The notes below the pieces were generated by a model, which was given only the letters and a program-made list of their open reading frames with translations, was not told the DNA's origin and did no database searches. A DNA stretch of 64,000 bases, from contig NZ_AUKG01000001.1 of assembly GCF_000424625.1 (NCBI RefSeq), positions 2,415,842-2,479,841 of the forward strand, given 5' to 3'. Shown here in pieces: positions 42,253 to 50,763 of this stretch. Both the position numbers and the translations under genes were made by a program. The DNA comes from Conexibacter woesei Iso977N (GTDB lineage Bacteria > Actinomycetota > Thermoleophilia > Solirubrobacterales > Solirubrobacteraceae). Each line of letters starts with the position of its first letter. Position 1 is the first letter of the stretch.

Positions 42253-45014
42253 CGCTCGCTCCCCTGCAGGAACATGGTGGTCTTCGCGGCCGCGACCGCG
42301 AGCTGGCCGAGTTGGAGGCCTTGGTCACGCGCGCCCGGACCGGGACCAGCGGCGCGCTGGTCGTCTCCGGCGCGGCCGGGATCGGCAAGACCGCACTGCT
42401 CGACCGACTTGTAGGTCTTGCCGCGCCGCAGGTCAGGGTCCAGCGCATGGTCGCCTCCGAGCCCGAGGGCGAGCTGGCCTACGCGGGCCTGCAGCAGTTG
42501 TGCGGGCACATGCTCGGCGCCGCCGCGCACCTGCCGCCGCCGCAGGCCGCGGCGCTGGAGGCCGCGTTCGGCCTGCGCTCCGGCGCGCCGTCGCCGTTCC
42601 TGGTGGGGTTGGCCGTGCTCGGCCTGCTGACCGAGGCGGCCGGCGACCGCGCGTTGTTGGTGGTCATCGACGACGCGCAGTGGCTGGACGTCGCCTCGGC
42701 GCGCGCGGTCGCGGTCGCGGCGCGGCGGCTGGAGGCCGAGGGCGTCGCGATCGTCCTGGCGATGCGCACGGTCGGGCCGGACTTCGCCGACCTGCCGCAG
42801 CTCGCGCTCGAGGGGCTCGGCAACGACGACGCCCGCGCGTTGCTGGCGCTGGCGGTCCCGGGCACGATCGACCGGCGCGTGCGCGACCAGCTGATCGCCG
42901 AGGCCGGAGGCAACCCCATGGCCTTGCAGGAGCTGCCGCGCGCGCTGAGCCCGGCGGAGATCGCGGGCGGCTACGCGCTGGCCGCGTCGCTGCCGCTGGA
43001 GCACCGGATCGAGGCGTCGCTGCTGGCCCAGCTCGCGCCGCTGCCGGAGCGCACGCGCCTGCTGCTCCTGCTCGCCGCGGCCGACCCGACCGGCGACCCG
43101 CGGCTGCTGTGGCGCGCGAGCGCGCTGCTCGGGCTCGGGCCCGCCGACGTGGACGCCGCCGAGCAGGCGGGCGCGCTGACGGTCGGGACGCGCGTCGGCT
43201 TCCGCCACTCGCTCGTGCGCAGCGCGGTCTACCGCGCCGCGAGCGCCGAGGACCGCCGCCGCGCGCACGCCGCGCTGGCCGAGGCGACCGAGCCCGGGCG
43301 CGACCCGGACCGCCGCGCCTGGCACCGCGCGGCCGCGACGCTGCTGCCCGACGAGGACGTCGCCGCCGACCTGGAGCGCTCGGCCCGTCGCGCCCGCGAG
43401 CGCGGCGGCGTCGCCGCCGCGGCCGCGTTCCTGACCCGCGCGGCCGAGCTGTCGCCGGATCCGGGCCGGCTGGCGCGGCGCCTGATCGCGGCGGCCGAGG
43501 CCAAGCACGACGCGGGCGCGCAGGACGCGGCGCTCGGGCTCCTGGACGCCGCGGGCGACCTGCCGCTCAGCGCGCTCCAGCAGGCCCAGGTCGTACGCCT
43601 GCGCGCGCGCTCGGAGTATGAGCTGCACCGCGACCGCTCCGGCCCGCGGCGGCTGCTGGCCGCAGCGCAGGGTCTGGAGGGCCTCGACGACACGCTCGCG
43701 CGCGACACCTACATCGAGGCGCTGGCCGCCGCGCTCTACGCGGGCCGGCTCGGGGACGCGGGCGTTGTGCATGATGTCGCTCGCGCGATCCTGGAGGCGA
43801 CCGAGGACGATGACTCGGACCGCGCCCGCGACCTGATCCTGCGCGGCCAGGCGCTGCTCGCCGTCGAAGGCCGCGCCGCGGCGCTGCCGACCCTGCGCCG
43901 CGCGCTGCGTGCGTTCCGCGACAACGAGCCCGACGACCTCGAGCTGCGCTGGATGTGGTTCGGCTGCCAGGCCGCGCGCGACCTGCTCGACGACGACGAC
44001 CTCCGGGCGCTCGCCGCACGCCAGGTCGAGCTGGCGCGCGCCGAGGGCGTCCTGACCGTCCTGCCGATCGCGCTGAACTTCCAGATGGCCGCGCTGCTGC
44101 TCGACGGGCGCCTGGACCGCTTCGCCGCGATCTGCGACGAGGTCGACGCGATCCAGTCGGTCACCGCCAGCCCGCTGCCGCCCTACGGCCGGATCATCGG
44201 CGCCGCGTTCCGGGGCCGGGTCGAGGAGGTGCAGGCCCGCGCCGAGCGCTTCCTCCCCGACGCGCAGGCGCGCGGCGAGGGCAACGCGCTGGCCGCCGTC
44301 CACTACGCGCAGGCCGTGGTCTGCAACGGCGCAGGGCGCTTCGCCGACGCGGTCGCCAGCGCGCGCCGCGACCTCGCCTACACGCACGAGGCGAGCTTCA
44401 GCGCGCGGGCGCTGCCCGAGCTGGTCGAGGCCGCGGTCCGGACCGGCGACCACGCGCTGGCCGCCGAGGCGCTGGAGCACCTGACGCGCGTGACCGAGCC
44501 CGAGGGCGACGCCTGGGCGCGCGGCGTGACCGCGTGTGCGCGTGCGCAGGTCAGCGACGACTTGGAGGAGGCCGAGCTGCTGCACCGCGCGGCGATCGAC
44601 CACTTCGCGCGCGGCCGGATGCCGCTGCTGGAGGGCCGCGCGCGCCTGGTCTACGGCGAGCGCCTGCGCGCGGCGGGCGACGACACGCGCGCCGAGGACG
44701 CGCGCGAGCAGCTCCGGGCCGCGCACGCGCTGCTGGACGCCTGCGGCGCCGCGGGCTTCGCCCAGCGCGCCGCGCGCGAGCTGGCCGGGACGGGGGAGAC
44801 GCTGCGCGTCCGCGCGCCCGAAGCCATCGCTAACCTGACCGATCAGGAGCTCAACGTCGCGCGACTGGCTCGCGAGGGGCTGACCAACCGCGACATCGGC
44901 GCGCGCCTGTTCATCTCGGCCCGCACCGCCGAGTACCACCTGCGCAAGGTGTTCGTGAAGCTCGGGCTGTCCTCGCGCGCGGAGCTGAAGACCGCGCTGG
45001 CCGAGCTCGACTAG
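42249..45014 (+). CDS. Large ATP-binding LuxR-family (LAL) regulator, tandem copy 2
   Basis: A 921-residue paralogue of the preceding gene with the same domain order: Walker A GAAGIGKT (residues 41-48), Walker B VVIDDAQWLD, helical repeats, and a LuxR helix-turn-helix (LTDQELNVARLAREGLTNRDIGARLFISARTAEYHL). The recognition helices of copies 1 and 2 are nearly identical (NRDIGARLFIS), so they probably bind the same DNA while the sensing middle regions differ. It is coupled to copy 1 by ATGA. Confidence 0.92.
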   Translation: MTLAPLQEHGGLRGRDRELAELEALVTRARTGTSGALVVSGAAGIGKTALLDRLVGLAAPQVRVQRMVASEPEGELAYAGLQQLCGHMLGAAAHLPPPQAAALEAAFGLRSGAPSPFLVGLAVLGLLTEAAGDRALLVVIDDAQWLDVASARAVAVAARRLEAEGVAIVLAMRTVGPDFADLPQLALEGLGNDDARALLALAVPGTIDRRVRDQLIAEAGGNPMALQELPRALSPAEIAGGYALAASLPLEHRIEASLLAQLAPLPERTRLLLLLAAADPTGDPRLLWRASALLGLGPADVDAAEQAGALTVGTRVGFRHSLVRSAVYRAASAEDRRRAHAALAEATEPGRDPDRRAWHRAAATLLPDEDVAADLERSARRARERGGVAAAAAFLTRAAELSPDPGRLARRLIAAAEAKHDAGAQDAALGLLDAAGDLPLSALQQAQVVRLRARSEYELHRDRSGPRRLLAAAQGLEGLDDTLARDTYIEALAAALYAGRLGDAGVVHDVARAILEATEDDDSDRARDLILRGQALLAVEGRAAALPTLRRALRAFRDNEPDDLELRWMWFGCQAARDLLDDDDLRALAARQVELARAEGVLTVLPIALNFQMAALLLDGRLDRFAAICDEVDAIQSVTASPLPPYGRIIGAAFRGRVEEVQARAERFLPDAQARGEGNALAAVHYAQAVVCNGAGRFADAVASARRDLAYTHEASFSARALPELVEAAVRTGDHALAAEALEHLTRVTEPEGDAWARGVTACARAQVSDDLEEAELLHRAAIDHFARGRMPLLEGRARLVYGERLRAAGDDTRAEDAREQLRAAHALLDACGAAGFAQRAARELAGTGETLRVRAPEAIANLTDQELNVARLAREGLTNRDIGARLFISARTAEYHLRKVFVKLGLSSRAELKTALAELD

Positions 45015-45020
45015 GCACCA

Positions 45021-45038
45021 CTGGGGACCGGACTGGGC
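45021..45038. repeat. Inverted copy of the LuxR-ATPase upstream box
   Basis: CTGGGGACCGGACTGGGC matches the reverse complement of 39383-39400 at 17 of 18 positions. It lies 7 bp after the second LuxR ATPase and 47 bp before the small membrane-protein gene, where it could act as an operator for the downstream operon. Confidence 0.55.
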
Positions 45039-45084
45039 ACCGGCCCGGACGAGATCGGGCGATCGCGGCGGGAGAGTGGGACCC

Positions 45085-45390
45085 ATGACCACCACCAACG
45101 ACATCCGGCCGCTGGACGTCGGCGAGGAGCTCGCCGAGGTCACCGGCGGCGGCCTGCGGATCGCGGAGCTCATGCTGCTCGGCGTCTTCGGCCTCATCCT
45201 CTGCCCGCCGCTGCTGATCCTCGCGGTGATCGTGGCGGTGCCCACGATCGCGATCGGGGCGGTCGTCGCGGCGGTCGCCGCCGCGATCGCCGGTCCCACG
45301 TTCCTGGTCCGCAAGGCGCGGGCGCACCATCGCGCGCATCACGGCGCGACGCTGTTCCTGCACCGCCTGCTTCCGCACCGGGCGGCGTGA
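45085..45390 (+). CDS. Small membrane protein, unknown function
   Basis: A 101-residue protein with a long hydrophobic stretch at about residues 27-70, enough for two helices (LMLLGVFGLILCPPLLILAVIVAVPTIAIGAVVAAVAAAIAG), then a basic, histidine-rich tail (RKARAHHRAHHGATLFLHRLLPHR). The stop overlaps the LtrA start as GTGA. No family recognised. Confidence 0.72.
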   Translation: MTTTNDIRPLDVGEELAEVTGGGLRIAELMLLGVFGLILCPPLLILAVIVAVPTIAIGAVVAAVAAAIAGPTFLVRKARAHHRAHHGATLFLHRLLPHRAA

Positions 45391-46442
45391 CCACCGCGAC
45401 CCCTCACCTGCGCCCGCGCGGAGCGGGCATCGGCGCGCAGCCGGTGACGACCGTCGAGCTGTTCTTCGACCTCGTCTACGTCTTCGCGGTCACCCAGCTG
45501 TCGCACCTGATCCTCGGCGACCCCACGGCCGCCGGGGTCGGGCGCGCAGCGTTGTTGTTGTTGATCGTCTGGTGGGCGTGGATCTACACGACGTGGATGG
45601 TCAACTGGTTCGACCCGGCCTCGCCGCAGGTCCGGGGCGTCCTGACCGGCGTGATGCTCGCGAGCCTGCTGATGGCCGCGGCGCTGCCGGGCGCGTTCGG
45701 CGACGACGGCTGGCTGTTCGCCGCTGCCTACGTCGTCCTGCAGGTCGGTCGCAACGCCGCGGCGGCGTCGCTGCTGTCGCGCGACCACGCGCTGCGCGAC
45801 GTCTTCGAGCGGCTCGTCGGCTGGAGCGCCGCGTCGGGCGCGCTGTGGCTCGCGGGCGCCGCGCTGCCCGGCGACCGCCGCCTGCTGCTGTGGGCCCCGG
45901 CCGTCCTGCTCGACCTCTGCGCGCCGTTCGCCGGCTACTGGCTGCCGGGCCGCGGGCGCGGGACGACGAGCGACTGGGACATCGAGGGCGGCCACTTCAC
46001 CGAGCGCTGCGAGGCGTTCATCATCATCGCGCTGGGCGAGTCGATCGTCGTCACCGGCGCGACCGCCGCAGCGGCGGGGCTCGACGCGCGGACCGTGCTC
46101 GCGCTCGCCCTGGCGTTCGTCGAGACCGCGGCGTTGTGGTGGGTCTACTTCGGCCTGATCGCTGACGGCTCGCACGAGGTGATGCGGCGCTGCGCCGACC
46201 CCGGGCGGCTGGCGCGCGACGCCTACACCTACCTCCACGTCCCGATCATCGCCGGGATCATCGGCGTCGCGGTCGCCGACGACCTCCTGATCTCCCACCC
46301 GCACGAGCTGACGTCGCGCTTCGGCCTCGCGATGGCGCTCGGCGGCCCTGCCCTCTACCTGCTCGGCGGCGCGCTGTTCCGTGCGCGGCTGCTGGGCGTC
46401 CATCCAAGCAAGCAACCCCTACAAGAAGGAACGACATCATGA
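45387..46442 (+). CDS. Low-temperature-requirement A (LtrA)-family membrane protein
   Basis: A 351-residue integral membrane protein with about 8-10 hydrophobic helices. Family marks are VELFFDLVYVFAVTQLSHL near residue 22, WWAWIYTTWMVNWFDP, and HFTERCEAFIIIALGESIVVTGA in the middle. LtrA was first named in Listeria for growth at low temperature; its biochemical role is not established. Coupled to neighbours on both sides (GTGA upstream, ATGA downstream). Confidence 0.9.
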   Translation: MTTATPHLRPRGAGIGAQPVTTVELFFDLVYVFAVTQLSHLILGDPTAAGVGRAALLLLIVWWAWIYTTWMVNWFDPASPQVRGVLTGVMLASLLMAAALPGAFGDDGWLFAAAYVVLQVGRNAAAASLLSRDHALRDVFERLVGWSAASGALWLAGAALPGDRRLLLWAPAVLLDLCAPFAGYWLPGRGRGTTSDWDIEGGHFTERCEAFIIIALGESIVVTGATAAAAGLDARTVLALALAFVETAALWWVYFGLIADGSHEVMRRCADPGRLARDAYTYLHVPIIAGIIGVAVADDLLISHPHELTSRFGLAMALGGPALYLLGGALFRARLLGVHPSKQPLQEGTTS

Positions 46443-47200
46443 AGATCGTGGTCATCGGCGGCAGCGGCAGGATCGGCTCCAACGTCGTGCGGCGCCTCGT
46501 GGCGCTCGGGCACGACCCGGTCCCGGCCTCGCCCTCGACGGGCGTGGACACCATCACCGGTGAGGGTCTCGACGAGGTCATGCAGGGCGCCGACGCCGTC
46601 ATCGACGTCGCCAACGCGCCGGTCTGGGAGGACGACGCGGTTCGCGACTTCTTCGTCACCTCGTCGCGCAACCTGCTCGCCGCGGAGAAGAAGGCGGGCG
46701 TGAAGCACCACCTGGCGGTCTCGATCGTCGGCTGCGACCTGCTCCCGGACTCCGGCTACCTGCGCGCGAAGGTCGCCCAGGAGGCCGAGATCACCAAGGA
46801 CTCGACCACGTACACCATCTTGCGGTGCACGCAGTTCTTCGAGTTCCTCGGCCAGATCACCGAGGCCGGGGCCGACGGCGACACGGTGCGGCTGCCGACC
46901 GGGCTGATGCAGCTCGTCGCCGCCGACGACGTCGCCGCGACCGTCACCGAGCTGGTGCTCGGCGCGCCGGCCGGGCTCGTCGAGCTCGGTGGCCCGGAGG
47001 CGCTCGGCGTCGACGCGTGGGCGCGGCGGCTGTTCGCGGCGACCGGGGACCAGCGCGAGGTCATCGGCGACCCCGACGCCGAGTACTTCGGGACGCTGCT
47101 GCGCGGCGGCGAGCTGACGCCGGGCGAGGGCGCCCGGATCGGCAAGCTCGGCTTCGACGCGTGGTGGGCGCGCGAGATGGATCCGGAGCGCGCGTCATGA
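46439..47200 (+). CDS. NmrA-like NAD(P)-binding oxidoreductase (atypical SDR)
   Basis: A 253-residue Rossmann protein with GGSGRIG at residues 6-12 and no YxxxK in the usual place, as in NmrA and related atypical SDRs. Residues around HHLAVSIVGCDLLPDSGYLRAK and LRCTQFFEFLGQI are typical. Such proteins serve as redox-sensing regulators or reductases. It is coupled by ATGA to LtrA and to the small gene downstream. Confidence 0.86.
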   Translation: MKIVVIGGSGRIGSNVVRRLVALGHDPVPASPSTGVDTITGEGLDEVMQGADAVIDVANAPVWEDDAVRDFFVTSSRNLLAAEKKAGVKHHLAVSIVGCDLLPDSGYLRAKVAQEAEITKDSTTYTILRCTQFFEFLGQITEAGADGDTVRLPTGLMQLVAADDVAATVTELVLGAPAGLVELGGPEALGVDAWARRLFAATGDQREVIGDPDAEYFGTLLRGGELTPGEGARIGKLGFDAWWAREMDPERAS

Positions 47201-47415
47201 CCAAGGTGATGGTCATCGTCACGGGCCCCGAGGAGGCCTACGACGACGAGGCCGAGCTGTGGTGCGCCAACGAGCTGCTGGGCGTCACGGTCCTCCACGA
47301 CGGAAGGCTGCACCTGCGGATCGACCCGCGCGCCGACGGCGAGCCGTGGCTGGCCGACGTCGAGACGCTCGCCAGCTCGCTGGCCGAGGCGCAGGAGCGC
47401 CTCGCGAAGTACTGA
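47197..47415 (+). CDS. Small hypothetical protein
   Basis: A 72-residue protein starting inside the NmrA stop (ATGA). It reads MTKVMVIVTGPEEAYDDEAELWCANELLG, then VLHDGRLHLRIDP and a C-terminal helix with LASSLAEAQERLAKY. It looks like a compact beta-alpha protein. No family recognised. The tight coupling and normal codon use support it as a gene. Confidence 0.65.
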   Translation: MTKVMVIVTGPEEAYDDEAELWCANELLGVTVLHDGRLHLRIDPRADGEPWLADVETLASSLAEAQERLAKY

Positions 47416-47446
47416 CCCCACCGACAAGCAAGTTGAGGTGATTGCA

Positions 47447-48424
47447 ATGGAGATCAGACAGCTGCGCTACTTCGTGGCCGTGGCCGAGGACCAGCACTTC
47501 CGGCGCGCGTCGGCGCGGCTGCACGTCGCGCAGCCCGCGGTCAGCGAGCAGATCCGCAAGCTGGAGGCCGAGCTCGGCGTCCGGCTGCTGGACCGCACGT
47601 CACGGTCGGTCAGGCTGACCGCCGGGGGCGCGGCGTTCTTCGAGGACGCCAGGCGGATCCTGCACGACGTCGACGGCGCCGGGCACAGCGCCCGGCGCGC
47701 GGCGGCGCGCGGGCAGTGGCGGGTGCGGCTCGGGTTCACGCTGCACGCGCTGCCGCCGGTGATCGGGACGACGCTCGCGCGCCTGCGCACGGCGGGCGCC
47801 CGCGTTGACGTGGATCTCGCGACGGCGGCGGCGCGCACGCTGCTGCAGCAGGTCCGCGACGGCCAGCTCGACGCGGCGGTCGTGTGCCTGCCGGCCGCGA
47901 CCGCAGGGCTGCGCGTGAACGTCGCGGCGGTCGAGCCGCTGGTGGCGATGGTCCCGGGCGCGCGCGGCGCGCCCGACGCGGGGCCGGCGGCGTTCCCGGC
48001 GATCGCGCTGGAGCGGCTGGCGGCCGGGCGCGTGCTGCTGCCGCGTCGCGACATCGACCCGGCCTGCCACGACGCGACGGTCGCGGCCTTCCACGGCGCG
48101 GGCGTCGGGATCGAGGTGGTGGAGTCGGCCGCCGAGACGCTGGAGCAGCTGTTGTTGGAGGTGTTGAGCGGCGCGGGCGCCACGCTGCTGCCGCAGTCGG
48201 CCGCCGCGCGCAACAGCGTGCCGGGGCTGACCGCGGTACCGCTCGCGGTGGCGGCCGGCGGCACGGCGCCGTCGGTCCCGATGGGGATCGTCACCCGCGA
48301 CGAGGCGCCCGGACCGGTCCTGGCGCGGCTGCTCGACGAGCTGGAGCAGGCGTCGCAGTCGCTCCGGGCGCGGCGCGCCGCGGTCGCGGCGATGGCGGAG
48401 GTCGACCTGGCCGAGGCGGCGTGA
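47447..48424 (+). CDS. LysR-family transcriptional regulator
   Basis: A 325-residue LysR protein with the standard opening MEIRQLRYFVAVAEDQHFRRASARLHVAQPAVSEQIRKLEAELG. ATG 47447 has GAGGTG upstream; GTG 47438 is possible. The effector domain spans about residues 95-300. The stop overlaps the epimerase GTG (GTGA). This type often controls adjacent oxidoreductases, here LtrA/NmrA upstream and the epimerase downstream. Confidence 0.9.
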   Translation: MEIRQLRYFVAVAEDQHFRRASARLHVAQPAVSEQIRKLEAELGVRLLDRTSRSVRLTAGGAAFFEDARRILHDVDGAGHSARRAAARGQWRVRLGFTLHALPPVIGTTLARLRTAGARVDVDLATAAARTLLQQVRDGQLDAAVVCLPAATAGLRVNVAAVEPLVAMVPGARGAPDAGPAAFPAIALERLAAGRVLLPRRDIDPACHDATVAAFHGAGVGIEVVESAAETLEQLLLEVLSGAGATLLPQSAAARNSVPGLTAVPLAVAAGGTAPSVPMGIVTRDEAPGPVLARLLDELEQASQSLRARRAAVAAMAEVDLAEAA

Positions 48425-49428
48425 CGATGGCGCCCGTCGTGGTCACCGGCGGCTCCGGCTTCCTCGCGCTGCACACGATCGCCGCGCTGCTGGAACGCGG
48501 GCACCGCGTCCGGGCGACCGTCCGGACGCCGGTCCGCGCGCTGCTGGTGCGGGAGGTCCTGGACCGACATGGTGTGGATGCCGGCGATCGCCTGACGTTC
48601 GCCGAGGCCGACCTGCTCGCCGACGACGGCTGGGCCGAGGCGGTCGCCGGCTGCGAGCACGTCCTGCATCTGGCCTCGCCGTTCCCGGCCGTCGACCCCG
48701 AGCACGAGGACATGGTGGTGGTCCCCGCGCGCGACGGGACGCTGCGGGTGCTGCGTGCCGCGCGCGATGCCGGCGTTCGGCGCGTCGTCGTCACGTCGTC
48801 GTTCGCGGCGGTCGGCTACGGGCGCTCGCTGCCCGCCGAGCACGTGTTCACCGAGGCCGATTGGACGCCGCCGGACGCGACCGGCGTGCGGGCCTACATC
48901 CGCTCCAAGGCCGTCGCCGAGCGCGCGGCCTGGGACTTCGTGCAACGCGACGGCGGCGGCCTGGAGCTGTGCGCGATCTGCCCGACCGCGATCCTCGGCC
49001 CGGTCCTGGGACCGGAGCACTCGGCGTCGATCGGGCTGGTCGAGGGGTTGTTGAACGGGTCGATGGCCGCCGGGATCCCGCGGCTGTCGCTGGCCGTCGC
49101 CGACGTCCGCGACGTCGCCGCGCTGCACCTCGCCGCGATGATCGCGCCGCAGGCAGCGGGCGAGCGCTTCATCGCGGCGGCGAGCGACGGGCTCTGGCTG
49201 GCCGACGTCGCGCGCGTGCTGCGCGAGCGCCTGGCGGAGCCGATCGCCGCGAGGCTTCCGTCAGTCGAGCTCCCCGACCCGTCCGCGCAGCTCCTCCACG
49301 TCTCGGGGGCGAAGGCCCGCAACGTGCTCGGCTGGCGCCCGCGCGCCCCCGAGATCACGATCCTCGAGACCGCGCTGAGCCTGATGCCGGAGCCGGGAGC
49401 CGCCTGGTCGTCGAGGCCGGCGGTCTAG
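48421..49428 (+). CDS. NAD-dependent epimerase / dihydroflavonol-4-reductase-like enzyme
   Basis: A 335-residue extended SDR with the nucleotide motif GGSGFLALHTIAALLERGH at the N-terminus, the catalytic serine in VTSSFAAVGYG, and YIRSK as the YxxxK motif. DFR-like members reduce carbonyl groups of aromatic or aldehyde substrates. It starts with GTG overlapping the LysR stop; an in-frame ATG two codons later is also possible. Last gene of the chain from 45085. Confidence 0.88.
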   Translation: MTMAPVVVTGGSGFLALHTIAALLERGHRVRATVRTPVRALLVREVLDRHGVDAGDRLTFAEADLLADDGWAEAVAGCEHVLHLASPFPAVDPEHEDMVVVPARDGTLRVLRAARDAGVRRVVVTSSFAAVGYGRSLPAEHVFTEADWTPPDATGVRAYIRSKAVAERAAWDFVQRDGGGLELCAICPTAILGPVLGPEHSASIGLVEGLLNGSMAAGIPRLSLAVADVRDVAALHLAAMIAPQAAGERFIAAASDGLWLADVARVLRERLAEPIAARLPSVELPDPSAQLLHVSGAKARNVLGWRPRAPEITILETALSLMPEPGAAWSSRPAV

Positions 49429-49492
49429 CCGTCACCGCGCGTCCACGACCCGTCCAGGACCGCGCAGGAGAGCCGCATACTCCACGCCCGAG

Positions 49493-49909
49493 ATGAGCTA
49501 CGACCTGTTCCTGTTCACGCCGGCCGAGGGGGAGCGCCCGGATGACACGGTCTTCCGCCTCGAGGACGCCGAGGCGGAGCGTGGAGCACCCGCTCCGGCG
49601 GCGCAGGCCCGCAACCGCAGGATCGCCGCGGCGCTGGTCACCCGGAACCCCGCCTACGAGCAGTCAGGCTGGACGGGCGGCATCGACCTGACCGACGAGG
49701 CCGGGCTCCAGGTGCTGCTCCATCACGAGCACATGGCCTTCAACTTCCCCTACTGGGACTCGCTCGACCCCGAGCGCCTGGCGACGGAGATCGCCGCGGT
49801 CTGCGCCGAGGTCGCGACGACCGAGCCGACCTGGCGGCTCTACGACCCGCAGCGGGAGCGCTTCATCGACCCGGAGCGCGACCGCGAGTCGTTCCTGGGC
49901 GTCGCCTAG
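49493..49909 (+). CDS. Hypothetical protein with MSYDLF-type N-terminus
   Basis: A 138-residue soluble protein. It opens with MSYDLFLFTPAEGERPDDTVF, a beginning shared by several uncharacterised bacterial proteins, some near toxin loci. The middle contains SGWTGGIDLTDEAGLQVLLHHEHMAFNFPYWD and the end is acidic and helical. No catalytic motif recognised. Its stop shares CTAG with the SnoaL-like gene. Confidence 0.65.
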   Translation: MSYDLFLFTPAEGERPDDTVFRLEDAEAERGAPAPAAQARNRRIAAALVTRNPAYEQSGWTGGIDLTDEAGLQVLLHHEHMAFNFPYWDSLDPERLATEIAAVCAEVATTEPTWRLYDPQRERFIDPERDRESFLGVA

Positions 49910-50472
49910 CCGTCGCGGCGGACGGTCGGCCCCGCCACGGTCTCCTCGTCGCCGTCGGGGATGATGTCCTTGGGCGCGCGGCTCATCTTCCCGAAGCCGC
50001 GCAAGACCTTCAACAACAGCAGCACCCCGCCGAAGGACTTCAGGTCGATCCCGCCCAGGAGCTGGCGCAGGAACGAGAGCTGGTCGAAGTAGATGCGCTC
50101 GCAGACCAGCTCGTCGTCGCCGCGGAAGACGAAGTAGGCGGTCATGCGGACCTTGAAGGAGGCGCCGGTCGCGGGCACCGGGCCGAGCGGGCCGAGGTGG
50201 GTGCCGAGCAGGTAGAACTCGGTGATGACCGCGTCGTCGGCGTGGCGCAGGGCGATCATCTCGTGGCGCTGGTCGGGGAACGCCCGGCGGGTCTCGTCGT
50301 AGTAGCCGCGCACCGCGGCGCCGCCGTCGTGGACGGTCTGGGTCGGGACGATCTCGTAGCGCGGATGGGGGAACGTCGACAGCACGTCGTCCCACTGCTG
50401 GGCGACCTCGTCGTGGAAGTGGTCGAGGACGAGCTGCTCTCTGCGGGCGCGGACGTCGGCGGCGGCGGTCAT
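49906..50472 (-). CDS. SnoaL-like (NTF2-fold) protein
   Basis: A 188-residue protein with the NTF2/SnoaL pattern: an N-terminal helix, a central DETRRAFPDQRHEMIALRHADDAVITEFYLLGTHLGPLG and beta strands VRMTAYFVFRGDDELVCERIYFDQLSFLRQLLG. Relatives range from polyketide cyclases to proteins of unknown function. The C-terminal tail is charged. Convergent with the preceding gene. Confidence 0.8.
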   Translation of the reverse strand: MTAAADVRARREQLVLDHFHDEVAQQWDDVLSTFPHPRYEIVPTQTVHDGGAAVRGYYDETRRAFPDQRHEMIALRHADDAVITEFYLLGTHLGPLGPVPATGASFKVRMTAYFVFRGDDELVCERIYFDQLSFLRQLLGGIDLKSFGGVLLLLKVLRGFGKMSRAPKDIIPDGDEETVAGPTVRRDG

Positions 50473-50559
50473 CCCCGCACCCTACGACCCGCACACCAGG
50501 GGGTCGACCAGGGGCGGCACGGGGTGCGAAACGGGCCGGGATGCGAGATGGTCTGCAGC

Positions 50560-50763
50560 ATGGACATCGACCTCGACACCCTGGTCCCGCTCCTGCGCGA
50601 GGCCGAAGAGCACCACGGCGCCTACGAGGCTGTCGCGCCGCCGCACCACTGGTCGGACTGGTACGGCGCCTACATCATCGCCCGCGCGGGCGGTGCCACC
50701 TCCGACGACGCGGTGATCGCCGCGGGCAAGCACATGGACGACGTGCTCGGGACGAGCTCCTGA
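50560..50763 (+). CDS. Small helical protein upstream of the disulfide-oxidoreductase-like gene
   Basis: A 67-residue ORF starting at ATG 50560; ATG 50548 is also in frame. It reads LVPLLREAEEHHGAYEAVAPPHHWSDWYGAYIIARAGG. The HHWSDWYGAYI motif occurs in small actinobacterial proteins I cannot assign to a function. Its stop overlaps the next gene as TGATG, so the two are coupled. Confidence 0.7.
   Translation: MDIDLDTLVPLLREAEEHHGAYEAVAPPHHWSDWYGAYIIARAGGATSDDAVIAAGKHMDDVLGTSS

Noticed and set aside
41961..45314. Minus-strand open frame of 1117 codons opposite the tandem LuxR ATPases
   Set aside because: The ATPase motifs are on the plus strand; the minus frame is low-complexity.
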